64,000 nt of DNA, from positions 62,001 through 126,000 of the forward strand of contig JAWUZD010000003.1 in NCBI GenBank assembly GCA_034110465.1, given 5' to 3'. This document shows, one piece after another, positions 1 to 8,897 of the stretch. Every line of letters starts with the position of its first letter. Positions within the stretch are counted from its first letter, which is position 1. The notes under the pieces were generated by a model. It searched no databases, had not been told where the DNA came from, and saw only the letters and a program-made list of their open reading frames with translations. Made by a program: the position numbers and the translations under genes. The DNA comes from Aurantibacter sp034110465. GTDB taxonomy: Bacteria > Bacteroidota > Bacteroidia > Flavobacteriales > Flavobacteriaceae.

Positions 1-544
1 TACGAACTAACATAGTTACTTTTTTACATAACTTAGATAAATAATGTGCTTCTTCGCAAGCACTATCTCCTGCTCCAACAATTACAACCTCTTGATTTCT
101 ATAGAAAAACCCATCGCAAACTGCACAAGCAGAAACTCCACCACCAAGTTTTAAATATTTTTGTTCAGAATCTAATCCTAAATATTTAGCACTTGCGCCT
201 GTAGAAATAATTACAGTATCTGCGTGAATCTCTTTTTCTTCGTTTACCCAAACTTTATGAATATCTCCAGAAAAATCGACTTTAGTAATCCAACCATTTC
301 TAACATCTGTTTCAAAACGTTTGGCTTGACTTTCTAGCTGCATCATCATTTCTGGACCAGTTACACCTTCAGGATAACCAGGGAAATTCTCGACTTCGTT
401 AGTTGTGGTTAACTGTCCTCCAGGTTGTGTTCCTTGATATAAAACAGGTTTCATATTAGCTCTTGCTGCATATATTGCTGCTGTATAACCAGCAGGACCA
501 GAACCTATAATTAGGCATTTTACTCTTTCTATTGTATCTGACAT
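1..544 (-). CDS. trxB: Thioredoxin-disulfide reductase, 5' part (cut by window edge)
   Basis: NADPH-dependent flavoenzyme that reduces thioredoxin in the cytoplasm. Only the first ~181 residues are inside the window; the 3' end lies beyond base 1. Reading the minus strand from the ATG at 542-544 gives an FAD-binding GSGPAGYTAAIYAARA motif near residue 14, the family signature GTQPGGQLTTT, the redox-active CAVCDG pair of cysteines, and the start of the NADPH domain (VIVGAGDSACEEA). This is the expected domain order for bacterial TrxB, so the call is firm. A Bacteroidota -7 element (565-572) lies about 20 bases before the start codon, which suggests its own promoter, independent of the lipoprotein cassette upstream on the same strand. 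Confidence 0.96.
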   Translation of the reverse strand, partial: MSDTIERVKCLIIGSGPAGYTAAIYAARANMKPVLYQGTQPGGQLTTTNEVENFPGYPEGVTGPEMMMQLESQAKRFETDVRNGWITKVDFSGDIHKVWVNEEKEIHADTVIISTGASAKYLGLDSEQKYLKLGGGVSACAVCDGFFYRNQEVVIVGAGDSACEEAHYLSKLCKKVTMLVR

Positions 545-564
545 AGTACTCTTATTTATTACTA

Positions 565-572
565 CAAAAGTA
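565..572 (-). promoter_or_regulatory. -7 promoter element of trxB
   Basis: The minus strand reads TACTTTTG, an exact match to the Bacteroidota -7 consensus TAnnTTTG, about 20 bases before the trxB ATG. No TTG stands at the usual -33 distance; the nearest TTTTG is only 11 bases upstream. Confidence 0.6.
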
Positions 573-713
573 GCTTTTTTAAGCAAAACCTTACAGTTGA
601 ATTATTAAAAGTTATCATATCGGTATAACAATAACTTATAGTTGAGTTTTATAATTAATCCTAAGACAATAAATGATATAAACTTAACAAAGAATATCGT
701 TTCGATTTGTTCA

Positions 714-1544
714 TTATTCGACTAATTGTTCCAATTGATACGATGAACCATTATACCTTAAAATAGACTTAGATTTAGCTAAAACATCTTTAGACTGGCA
801 ATTATTTTCTTCGTCTAAATAATTTTCAGTTTCAGTTACCTTTGTGCTTACCAAAATATCAAGAAAATTGATTGTATAGGCTTCGGTCATAATAAAGACA
901 TTCTTTTTTGTCACAAAATTGCCATAACAATCTGTATCCCATTCGCCACCATAAGACATCGTTTCGTAATTATCTAGTATTTTTTGTAATGAATTATCTT
1001 TTGTTTTAAGATAAAGCGACAACTTTTCACTGTCGTGAGGATTTGCTCTTGAGCTTCCTACAAAACTAACTCTAACACCAAATGCTCTTGTAGATGCAGC
1101 TACCAAATAAGGAGCCGTATCTATTTTAATATCGGTTAACATAATGGCATCTGACTCCAAACCATTGGTTTTAGGAGTTTCGAAAAATTGATTTAAAATT
1201 TTTCCAGTTAAGGTTTCTACAATTACGATATAACTATTAAGATTAAAATAATATTCGTCTTCCTCAACAATTTCTGGAATAACCATAATAGTTTCTCCTG
1301 GATCGATTGGATTTACTTTTTGTGCGACTAAACTCAATTTACAATCTTCCTTTTTTAAATTCAAGTTTTTTAAAACAGTTTCTAAAAGGTTAAATTCGAT
1401 TGCATTTGGATTAACAGAAGCAGCTTCTTCAATATTATTTTCTTTGACCTCTAAAACAGGCCATTTGTTTTCTTCTACTTTTTTAGGTGTTGAAAAATCA
1501 CAAGATGAGACCAGAAAAAACAATAGAATTATTATGTATTTCAT
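714..1544 (-). CDS. Lipoprotein of unknown function, PA3715-like C-terminal half
   Basis: Function unknown. The 276-residue product starts with a lipoprotein signal peptide ending in the lipobox LVSSC, so Cys15 is the likely lipid anchor. The second half contains SRANPHDSEKLSLYL followed by GGEWDTDCYGNF. From memory this resembles the Cys-containing core of exported PA3715-family proteins, but I could not test it. It is the last gene of a ten-gene minus-strand cassette and starts 19 bases after the stop of the preceding gene. No convincing terminator is visible in the 169 bases before trxB. Confidence 0.8.
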   Translation of the reverse strand: MKYIIILLFFLVSSCDFSTPKKVEENKWPVLEVKENNIEEAASVNPNAIEFNLLETVLKNLNLKKEDCKLSLVAQKVNPIDPGETIMVIPEIVEEDEYYFNLNSYIVIVETLTGKILNQFFETPKTNGLESDAIMLTDIKIDTAPYLVAASTRAFGVRVSFVGSSRANPHDSEKLSLYLKTKDNSLQKILDNYETMSYGGEWDTDCYGNFVTKKNVFIMTEAYTINFLDILVSTKVTETENYLDEENNCQSKDVLAKSKSILRYNGSSYQLEQLVE

Positions 1545-1563
1545 TGTTGTGTATTTAAGTTTA

Positions 1564-2436
1564 TTAATCTTCTTTTTGAGATAATTTATAATTGAATAAG
1601 GTATTAATTTTATACTTTTTATTTAGACTTGGATGCGTTATGTGAGTTAGGCTACTTTGAATTTCTGATATACATATATCTGCGTATTTAGAACCTCTAT
1701 AATAGCTTACAGGAATCAATTTAACACTACTATTTTTAGTAAAAATAGCGTTTACTTTAAATTCTTGAATTAAAGGTGTATCTAACAATTTAACCGTATC
1801 AATAAATATATTATCTATAAATACATTGATAGCTTTAACTCTTCCATTTTCTAAAAATTTTTTTTCAGATTTTACGCAACCATTAACTATACTTAATCCA
1901 AATGGACTAAGTATTGTATCTGTAGGTTTTAAAACTTCGTCTAAATTATGTTTTGTATGATATAAATGATCTTCATTTTTATCTAATTTTAAATAAATTT
2001 CTAAACTGTCAGTTTCTTTAAACACATAAGTTCTTAGATAACTAGCATCTGATAAATTTTTAATGGGATATTTAATATTTTCAATATTTGCTGAAATATT
2101 AAAACTTAATAGATTTGAATATAACAAATCGGCTTCTGTACAACATTTACCAAACATTTTTTCTGACCAAATTTCGACTTCATCTTCCTTTTCAATTTGA
2201 TAATAATTAAATATGTTTGATTTAAATTCTGAAAAGTGTTTAATCTCATCAAGTGAGAAACTATCTATTGTTGCTAAAACCATAGATTTAAGTTCTTTGG
2301 GTTTTATGGAATCAATACTTGTTTTTAGAATAACCGATTTTGGCTTTATACTATTTTTAGTCAAAACTATTTCTTGTTCCTTTTTAGAGTTACAAGAAAA
2401 AAGACTAAATACTAAAAAGAACAATACATACTTCAT
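1564..2436 (-). CDS. Lipoprotein of unknown function
   Basis: Not recognised. The product is 290 residues with a short signal peptide and lipobox LFSC (Cys15), so it should be lipid-anchored in the envelope. After a Lys/Ser-rich linker, the rest is a soluble mixed alpha/beta sequence with a Cys pair in FGKCCTEADLLYSN near residue 94 and no transmembrane segment. It sits between a small three-helix membrane protein (gap 10 bases) and another lipoprotein gene (gap 19), which implies co-transcription in the cassette. Confidence 0.78.
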   Translation of the reverse strand: MKYVLFFLVFSLFSCNSKKEQEIVLTKNSIKPKSVILKTSIDSIKPKELKSMVLATIDSFSLDEIKHFSEFKSNIFNYYQIEKEDEVEIWSEKMFGKCCTEADLLYSNLLSFNISANIENIKYPIKNLSDASYLRTYVFKETDSLEIYLKLDKNEDHLYHTKHNLDEVLKPTDTILSPFGLSIVNGCVKSEKKFLENGRVKAINVFIDNIFIDTVKLLDTPLIQEFKVNAIFTKNSSVKLIPVSYYRGSKYADICISEIQSSLTHITHPSLNKKYKINTLFNYKLSQKED

Positions 2437-2446
2437 AATTCAATTT

Positions 2447-2788
2447 TTAAATTACATCTATTACTTTTTCTAAAAAATAATGAATTGCTCCTAAACACAT
2501 TGTAATTCCTAAAATAACAAACAACCTTAGAAAAGCTGATTCAAAATTACTTTGCAGCTTTTTTCTTAAATAAAACAAGTCTAACAGTATATATATTAAT
2601 GCTATTAAACCGCCAAGAGGCAAGCCAATATAAATAAAAGCAAGATTGTAAAGAAAGTTAAACATTTTATTAAACCAAGTAGTTTCTTCTAATGGTAATC
2701 CTAATATAACAAGCAAATATCCAAAAGCACAAACCAAGGCTATTACGGTCCAAAAAAGATAATTTACAATTCGTTTTAAAACTTTCAT
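2447..2788 (-). CDS. Small three-helix membrane protein, unknown function
   Basis: 113 residues. Three hydrophobic stretches are evident: about residues 9-31 (YLFWTVIALVCAFGYLLVIL), 45-68 and 87-108. No cysteine pair, His cluster or other catalytic motif is apparent. The gene lies 9 bases after the 201-residue membrane protein gene and 10 bases before a lipoprotein gene, all on the minus strand. The tight spacing suggests that these two membrane proteins act with the lipoproteins, but that is inference. Confidence 0.72.
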   Translation of the reverse strand: MKVLKRIVNYLFWTVIALVCAFGYLLVILGLPLEETTWFNKMFNFLYNLAFIYIGLPLGGLIALIYILLDLFYLRKKLQSNFESAFLRLFVILGITMCLGAIHYFLEKVIDVI

Positions 2789-2797
2789 TAAACGTTT

Positions 2798-3403
2798 TTA
2801 TTTAGGACATAAATTAATAATGATATCTTTCCCAACTTCACTTCCTTTTTCAAAAAATATTAATTCTCCTCTATATTTTAGGCTGTCAATTTTACAATTG
2901 ACCACATTAAAATAGGCCAATTGAAATTCATCATAATTACTTAACATTTCGCTGCTAAATCCACCAGGATCTTCTTTATTAACTATAAAATGCTTTGTCC
3001 CATTATTAAATCCCCAAGCAGATGTGTATTTGTAAAAACGCAAGGTATAATCTATTGTATTCTTATTTATTTTAGTGCTTCTAAATTTAAAGGCATCATT
3101 ATTACTTACAAACGGATCTTTAAACTCTTTTAAAATTTTATTTTTAATTGCCAAACGCAATGCAATAGTATCTTTGACTGGATATTTTATTAGAAATAAA
3201 TTAGGATATACTTTTGACGGAATAAATTCCATTTGCTGAAAAAACAACGTATTAATTAACATAACAAGCACAATTAGACTAATTGCCAACAAACTAAAAA
3301 CACGTCTTAACTTAGTACTTAAACTCCACTTTAGTATTCTAAATACACCATATAAAGCGACAAGAATAACTAGTAATAAAAAAAACAACAGTACGTATTC
3401 CAT
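2798..3403 (-). CDS. Membrane-anchored protein of unknown function
   Basis: 201 residues. Two hydrophobic segments near the N-terminus (about residues 3-24 and 37-57) should place the remaining ~140 residues outside the cytoplasmic membrane. That domain contains ALRLAIKNKILKEFKDPF and YTLRFYKYTSAWGFNNGTKHF and matches no family I know. It belongs to the ten-gene cassette (19 bases after the 493-residue lipoprotein gene, 9 bases before the three-helix protein). Confidence 0.74.
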   Translation of the reverse strand: MEYVLLFFLLLVILVALYGVFRILKWSLSTKLRRVFSLLAISLIVLVMLINTLFFQQMEFIPSKVYPNLFLIKYPVKDTIALRLAIKNKILKEFKDPFVSNNDAFKFRSTKINKNTIDYTLRFYKYTSAWGFNNGTKHFIVNKEDPGGFSSEMLSNYDEFQLAYFNVVNCKIDSLKYRGELIFFEKGSEVGKDIIINLCPK

Positions 3404-3422
3404 AATATAACATTAACTGGTT

Positions 3423-4904
3423 TTAGTCAATTTTTTCTGCTTCTAACGCGTATTCTATAAATTCTATTAAATCTTCATCTCCAACAATATTTAACCCTTT
3501 CATTTCCCATGTTACTTTAATGGTATCTCCTTTTGTAAAATTATATTTACTTTCTTCCCAATTATAAACTAATGACATATCTTTTCCATTCTTTTTACCT
3601 AAAAGGATAAAATAATCATAATCGTTATTATATCCTTCAAACTGAATTGTATCTGTGTAAATTGTATTTAGTTTGACCATTTTATTTCCTTTTAAACTAC
3701 TACTATGCTCGGTTGCAATTTTTCCAAATTCTCCTATAGATTTAAATATATAAGCTGTTGAATCTCTTTTTATCTCATCACCAAAAAAGGTATTAAAGAC
3801 TTTAATTTTTTTGTGACCAATTTCTGCGTGTGTTCTTGATAAACCTTCGGCTATTTCATCGTAAGACACTACAATATGATCTAAAATATGGCCTTTATAA
3901 TCGTAATTAACCAAAACAGATTCCATTTCGTTTTCGCCTTTAAAAGTGGTTAAAACCAGTGAATTATAGTCGTCTTTTAAGATCACGGAATACGATGGCG
4001 CAGTTTTGTAATTATTACCTTCTGCAAAATAATTAGGATAAATTTGCTCGATATTAATAAACTTTAATTCTTGATTGGTATAAAAATGATATTTTCTATC
4101 TGTATCAAAACTTGTAGTATCTATAACCGGCAATATTTCTGGACTAATGTTTCTTAATAGTTTATCAAAATACGTTCGTCTTTCTTCGTAATTCATATCT
4201 TCAGAATGATAATCATTATCTATCCATTCAATTTTTACAGCCAAACGTTGTTGTTCTTCTAAATCTACTTTTTGGTCTTTCATTTTCAACACAACAAACA
4301 CTAAATATATTGGTATATTTACAGTGTTTATAGATGTAATTTCTTTAATATCTATATCGTTAAAACTCTGTATGGTTCTAGTAAAAACGAATTGGTTATC
4401 CTTAACCTCAACATTATTAAATTTATGATGCTCATCATCTTCATAAAACCAAATACTTGTTCCTTCGTCTGAAACGAAAATATCTTTATCTGGATTAAAA
4501 AGATGTTCGGCAATTGTTGATCTGTATTGAAACATTTCCGATTCCGTTAGCGGATTAGTTTGTAATGCTGTAGTATAAATGGTATTATTTTTAGACACGT
4601 TAACAAAAACATCTATTCCTGTTTTAGAATTTAAAACAACATCGAATTCTGACTTATTTAAAGTTAAAACACCATTAACAGGCATAACAACTTCTCCGTT
4701 CTGCATAAAAGAAATACCAATATCGGTAGGTTTACTTACGTGTTTATACGGCTCTGTATTTGTTTCTATTCCGTGAGCTTGCTCGTTTATGGAGTCTAAA
4801 ACGGTTTCTAACTCTATTGGATTATTTTGCTCTAAAGGTTTTGCTTCGTTTTTACAACTTACTAACCCTATAAAAATAATTAACGTGATTATTATTTTTT
4901 TCAT
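3423..4904 (-). CDS. Large lipoprotein of unknown function
   Basis: 493 residues with a signal peptide and lipobox GLVSC (Cys17). The mature protein is soluble, acidic and rich in Tyr and Asp, with no transmembrane helix. Its C-terminal half (VILKDDYNSLVLTTF, then YKGHILDHIVVSYDEIA) looks like a beta-rich exported domain. The adjacent YARHG protein has a similar design, but the two proteins do not align by eye. Gaps to its neighbours are 24 and 19 bases, consistent with one transcript. I cannot assign a function. Confidence 0.78.
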   Translation of the reverse strand: MKKIIITLIIFIGLVSCKNEAKPLEQNNPIELETVLDSINEQAHGIETNTEPYKHVSKPTDIGISFMQNGEVVMPVNGVLTLNKSEFDVVLNSKTGIDVFVNVSKNNTIYTTALQTNPLTESEMFQYRSTIAEHLFNPDKDIFVSDEGTSIWFYEDDEHHKFNNVEVKDNQFVFTRTIQSFNDIDIKEITSINTVNIPIYLVFVVLKMKDQKVDLEEQQRLAVKIEWIDNDYHSEDMNYEERRTYFDKLLRNISPEILPVIDTTSFDTDRKYHFYTNQELKFINIEQIYPNYFAEGNNYKTAPSYSVILKDDYNSLVLTTFKGENEMESVLVNYDYKGHILDHIVVSYDEIAEGLSRTHAEIGHKKIKVFNTFFGDEIKRDSTAYIFKSIGEFGKIATEHSSSLKGNKMVKLNTIYTDTIQFEGYNNDYDYFILLGKKNGKDMSLVYNWEESKYNFTKGDTIKVTWEMKGLNIVGDEDLIEFIEYALEAEKID

Positions 4905-4928
4905 TTTTATAATTTGATAATTAAGTTA

Positions 4929-6275
4929 TTATTGCCAGTCAATAGAAACAACATTAAAGCTCCTATCTTTTTTACTTAGTTGATAATTTATGCTATTTCC
5001 TTTAAAACAGTTTCTATCTTCTAATTCATTTGAAGAAATGTAAACATTGGTTTTATTTGCAAAATTGTACTTAAATGTCAAAAAAGCATCGTCTATTAAG
5101 TCTGTACATTTTTTCGAGTTATTTAAAAGAATCTTGTACTTAAAACCACTAAACCAATTCACCCTTTTTGTTGGTGTTAGTTTATTATTAATGTAGTTAT
5201 ACGTCTGAATATCGTTACCATCGCCAACCATATCATTAGTAACCACAAAGTAATTACTCTCATTATACTGGTAAATTGATAACGTACAAAATCCATCTAC
5301 AACCTGAATAACAATAGTGTTTGGTCTTATGTATTTTATATTATGAAAAAACTGAGTAGAATCTATTATATAATTATGTTTTTCTATAAAATCGACTGTT
5401 TTTACTCTATCCTGTTTTGACCATTCCCAACTATCCATAGTGTATTCTGGAACTGATTTAAGAATATTAAGAAGCGCTTCATGCTGCTTGTAATTAATTA
5501 AAAGTGTATCTCTAAATGTTGCTTTATTATTAGAATTCTCTTCTTTTTGATTAATTTCATCTACGTGTTCTAGTGTTTTTATTAATGATAAATTATGTGT
5601 TTCAATAGTATTAAATTCTATGTTTTTAGTTTTTGGAATAGACACATACCAATCTTGGTTTAAAAAATGTTTTTCCATTTCTCCACCTTTTTTAAAAAGA
5701 TAACCTTTTCTTGCAAACAACTCGTTTCGCATAAGTTTTAGCTCTTGTTTAGAAAAACTGCTTAAATCTTGGCTGTTTAGCTTTACAAATCCTGTTTCTG
5801 GAAATTGCCCTTTGGGTTTTTCTAACAATCCATCGGGATTAAATTGTATATAATGTGTTATTTCATCTATTTCATCATCATAAAAGTGAGAAACCAAGCC
5901 ATTTTCGTTATTTGAAGATGCTAATTGATATTCCGTTTTATCAACAATAACTTTCCCGATTAAAAAACTAATATCAAGTCTATCGGATTTTTGCGACCAA
6001 GTTTCACTTTCCCAATCTGCATATTCTGTTCTTGCATATAACTTATTATTACTAAACAATATATCTAATTGAGATTCTGCTTCCGAATCACCAAAATGAT
6101 AGCTGCCTTGAAAATCTTGTTTACTTGGGGAAACTCTATTTTTAATTAGAGAAGCTTCCATTTCGTAGTTTTGCACACTTTGGTAAGCTACAGTAATAGT
6201 ATCTTTTGTTTGACAAAATCCCCAATTAACATGTAACAAGGAAAATAACAGTAAAGCTCTTATCATTTTTTTCAT
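4929..6275 (-). CDS. Exported YARHG-domain protein
   Basis: 448 residues. An N-terminal signal peptide (MKKMIRALLLFSLLHVNWGFCQ) ends in a signal peptidase I-type site. Residues ~173-235 carry a YARHG domain, recognisable from LMRNELFARKGYLFK followed by the WY of NQDWYVSIP. YARHG domains are extracellular modules of unknown function, common in lipoproteins and peptidase-linked proteins. The C-terminal ~190 residues contain a DGFCTLSIYQYNESNYFVVT stretch with a following DGN, like beta-propeller-type repeats of exported proteins. Member of the ten-gene cassette. Confidence 0.8.
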   Translation of the reverse strand: MKKMIRALLLFSLLHVNWGFCQTKDTITVAYQSVQNYEMEASLIKNRVSPSKQDFQGSYHFGDSEAESQLDILFSNNKLYARTEYADWESETWSQKSDRLDISFLIGKVIVDKTEYQLASSNNENGLVSHFYDDEIDEITHYIQFNPDGLLEKPKGQFPETGFVKLNSQDLSSFSKQELKLMRNELFARKGYLFKKGGEMEKHFLNQDWYVSIPKTKNIEFNTIETHNLSLIKTLEHVDEINQKEENSNNKATFRDTLLINYKQHEALLNILKSVPEYTMDSWEWSKQDRVKTVDFIEKHNYIIDSTQFFHNIKYIRPNTIVIQVVDGFCTLSIYQYNESNYFVVTNDMVGDGNDIQTYNYINNKLTPTKRVNWFSGFKYKILLNNSKKCTDLIDDAFLTFKYNFANKTNVYISSNELEDRNCFKGNSINYQLSKKDRSFNVVSIDWQ

Positions 6276-6306
6276 TTTAATAAACCATTCCAGGTATTAG
6301 ATAAAA

Positions 6307-7254
6307 TTAATCTGCCCAATAAGGTTTTACTAGAGCTTTATAATGTTTTTCTAAATCTTTTAGCTTTAAATTATTCGAAATCCAATACAATAGTAAATGC
6401 AGTTCATGTTTATAAAGTTCTTGATCATCTACTCTTTCATTTTTTAACTGATTTACAAATGCTGCAATTTTTCCGTCTTTATCTTCATTTTCTTCCATAT
6501 GAACTAAATCGAAATAATATTGCGCTTTAATTAAATTTTGAATAAAAGTAGATTTGTTATTTAATGCATTAAAATAGGCATTTAATTCATCTTCTGTTCC
6601 GCCCCATTTTGGAGATATCGCTGAAAAATAATTAAAATTTAATTCTGCATCGTTAGTACTTAAAAGTTCTACTTCTTTAAACGTATTGTAAATAGTTTCT
6701 CTCTCCACATCTGTAGATTTATAAACTTTTAATAAAGCCGATGCTATATTTAACTGAAAATCGTTAGTGGTTTTACTTACATCTAACAATAAGTATTCGG
6801 CTTGCTTTAAATGATCTTTAAAGTCTACCAAATCAGATTCAGAAACAGAATCTATGTAACCTCTACCTCTAATTTCCCAACCTGCATGAATTAACTGATA
6901 CGCTTTTATAATTCTTGGAAGTGAATGCGATCCATCTTTTTCAATCCATTGGTTAGATATTTTAACATCTGTGTGTTCTCCTAAACTTTTAAATCCAAAC
7001 GATCTATAACTTGCAGACATTGATTTTAAAGTATTTTCTACTTTACTATAATTTTTATTGTTAAAATCTTCAATTAGTGTTTGTATTTTAGGATTGTTTA
7101 AATGACTAAACGTTTTAAACTTATAATTAATACCTACAAGATCAATTAGTTTATCTATTGGACTAAATCCTAAATATTTGTCTAAAAGATACAATACTCC
7201 AAATCCTGCTAAAATTAGTTTCACTATTGGATATTGGTTAAAAAATTCCATCAT
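6307..7254 (-). CDS. Membrane-anchored DUF4034-like helical protein
   Basis: 315 residues. A single hydrophobic segment (about residues 8-25) is followed by a mainly alpha-helical domain. The sequence AGWEIRGRGYIDSV, a Leu-rich helix and then SPKWGGTEDE in the expected order resemble my recollection of DUF4034 proteins (ARG-x-GYA ... PxWGG). The function of DUF4034 is not known. The arrangement suggests a membrane-tethered protein with TPR-like helical repeats. Gaps of 11 and 31 bases tie it to neighbours that encode exported proteins. The family assignment is tentative. Confidence 0.72.
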   Translation of the reverse strand: MMEFFNQYPIVKLILAGFGVLYLLDKYLGFSPIDKLIDLVGINYKFKTFSHLNNPKIQTLIEDFNNKNYSKVENTLKSMSASYRSFGFKSLGEHTDVKISNQWIEKDGSHSLPRIIKAYQLIHAGWEIRGRGYIDSVSESDLVDFKDHLKQAEYLLLDVSKTTNDFQLNIASALLKVYKSTDVERETIYNTFKEVELLSTNDAELNFNYFSAISPKWGGTEDELNAYFNALNNKSTFIQNLIKAQYYFDLVHMEENEDKDGKIAAFVNQLKNERVDDQELYKHELHLLLYWISNNLKLKDLEKHYKALVKPYWAD

Positions 7255-7265
7255 ATTTATTGGGT

Positions 7266-7694
7266 TTAATTGTTAGTTTCTGTTTTGGTTAATACTTCTT
7301 TAAAATTAAAATGACCTATATGTTTATTACCATCGTTTTCTCTTTTTCCAGATAAAACGTTCTTTATGATATCTAATTTTAAGTTCTCTAAAAAGGTGTT
7401 TTCTGTGTTTTCTAGCACTATGTTTTTTTGAGACAAACTCCACTTAAAATCACCAATTGGAATTATTGATACGCTATCGCATGCAGAAACATATTTTTCT
7501 TGAGCTAAAACGGTTTCTTTATCAAACTTTAAAACTAAAAAAATGGTTTTTCCAGCGCAAGAATCGTCTCCATCGACTTCTTCGCACAAAGTTCCAATTT
7601 TAGAGATAAATGTTTTGTTTACTGGAAATAACTCTTCTTGAAATCCTAAAAAAAGGGTGAAGCTAAAAACTACTGTTATTAATATTAATTTCAT
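7266..7694 (-). CDS. Small exported protein of unknown function
   Basis: 142 residues. A hydrophobic N-terminus (MKLILITVVFSFTLFLGF) looks like a signal peptide or anchor. The mature part has three cysteines (CEEVDGDDSCAGK and SACDSV) that could form disulfides outside the cytoplasm. No family recognised. The 68-base gap before it is the widest inside the cassette and contains a short TGATTA/TAATCA inverted repeat (7711-7726), which could mark an internal promoter or processing site. Confidence 0.7.
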   Translation of the reverse strand: MKLILITVVFSFTLFLGFQEELFPVNKTFISKIGTLCEEVDGDDSCAGKTIFLVLKFDKETVLAQEKYVSACDSVSIIPIGDFKWSLSQKNIVLENTENTFLENLKLDIIKNVLSGKRENDGNKHIGHFNFKEVLTKTETNN

Positions 7695-7762
7695 TTACAT
7701 TATTATTTAATGATTAATAATAATCACTTTATTATTTTAATAAGTACAGTCTTATATAGCAT

Positions 7763-8425
7763 TTAATAATCTGACATATCTAAATTTTCAAAAGATTTTA
7801 TTTCTGACAAGTTAATTAAATCACTATTATTAATTTTTGTTTTTGTGTCTTTAAAAATTTGATTATTGCTCTCGTAATCTGGGTCTAGGTTTTCGCTAAA
7901 TAGTTTTTCTTTTGTCACAAAATTAATATGAGTCTCAGTTAAGGTTGTAGGCCCAAAATTAGAACTACCATTATATTCCACTAACTTAAATTCAGACTCT
8001 AAGTACTTAAATCTATAATCCCAAAAACCATATCTACCATGTTCAAAACCAACAATTAGTTGTCCATTTTCTAAAACAATATCTAATTGTGGTGCATAAT
8101 AATTACCGCCATCTTCATTTTCAGAATAAAAACAATCATAGTTTTTAGAAGCCAAACGATATTTCCCTTTAATGCTTAACAAAATTAAAAAACCTCTTCT
8201 ATTTCTATCTACTTTTTTATCAAACCTATTTACTACAATACTGTCTTTATTAGTACCTTTAATAATAACAACACAATCTTCTTGCTCATCGTTATTTAAA
8301 TCTCCGTAATGCGTTTTATAAACAACAAAACCTTCAGGTATAAATTCTGAAGGTTTTGTTTTGTATGTAACACAACTACTTAATCCTAAAAATATAATTA
8401 AATTTAGTATTAGGTATTTAGTCAT
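7763..8425 (-). CDS. Lipoprotein with FG-GAP-like motif
   Basis: 220 residues with a signal peptide and lipobox GLSSC (Cys18). YGDLNNDEQEDCVVI near residue 40 resembles the Ca-binding D-x-N-x-D-x-x-x-D loop of FG-GAP/VCBS-type repeats, where acidic residues bind calcium in surface proteins. A second part with Gly-rich FEHGRYGFWDYRF follows. Only one such loop is visible, so a full propeller is unlikely. Second gene of the ten-gene cassette, 21 bases after the first. Confidence 0.76.
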   Translation of the reverse strand: MTKYLILNLIIFLGLSSCVTYKTKPSEFIPEGFVVYKTHYGDLNNDEQEDCVVIIKGTNKDSIVVNRFDKKVDRNRRGFLILLSIKGKYRLASKNYDCFYSENEDGGNYYAPQLDIVLENGQLIVGFEHGRYGFWDYRFKYLESEFKLVEYNGSSNFGPTTLTETHINFVTKEKLFSENLDPDYESNNQIFKDTKTKINNSDLINLSEIKSFENLDMSDY

Positions 8426-8446
8426 TTTTAAATATCTATAAAAGTT

Positions 8447-8833
8447 TTAGACTGCTGCTTTTTCAACAACTTGAGATAATTCGTTAAACGCATTTTTTTG
8501 TGGAGTCGCTAAAACGGCTTGAGTAATAGTTTCTGCAACAATATCTAAAATACTTCTTCTTGCCTTAACGCTTTTACCAAAGTAAGTATTCATAATCTTG
8601 TTAGGAATTACATAATTTACTTTAATCTCATTTTCTTTAGTAAAAAAGACTTTTGCTGCATGCATACCACTTTTCTTTAGAACTAAACATTGTTCCATTT
8701 GTCCACTTGCATCTAATCTATGATCCCAAATATCATATTCTTTAGAACATTGAAAATCTGATGCTGAATTTAAAAAACTATTTAATGTGTCTAATGAGTT
8801 GTATTCACTTTTAACTTGAAGTATTTTTTCCAT
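8447..8833 (-). CDS. Small cytoplasmic protein of unknown function, first gene of the cassette
   Basis: 128 residues without a signal peptide or membrane segment, unlike the other nine products. The sequence includes ECLVLKK-type beta strands and a basic stretch FGKSVKARRSILDIVAETI followed by a helical C-terminus. I do not recognise the family. Because it leads the operon, is cytoplasmic and lies just downstream of two palindromes, it could be a regulatory or adaptor component. This is inference from position only: no helix-turn-helix is evident. Confidence 0.72.
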   Translation of the reverse strand: MEKILQVKSEYNSLDTLNSFLNSASDFQCSKEYDIWDHRLDASGQMEQCLVLKKSGMHAAKVFFTKENEIKVNYVIPNKIMNTYFGKSVKARRSILDIVAETITQAVLATPQKNAFNELSQVVEKAAV

Positions 8834-8868
8834 TTTCTGATTGATTTATTTAATGTATGAAGATAGTA

Positions 8869-8893
8869 AATTATGTTAAATCTTAACATAATT
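8869..8893. promoter_or_regulatory. 25-bp inverted repeat, candidate operator of the lipoprotein cassette
   Basis: Perfect 11-bp arms (AATTATGTTAA and its complement) around a 3-base spacer, lying 36-60 bases upstream of the first cassette gene. The symmetry and spacing are those of a dimeric regulator site. No poly-T follows, so a terminator is unlikely. Confidence 0.5.
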
Positions 8894-8897
8894 ATAA

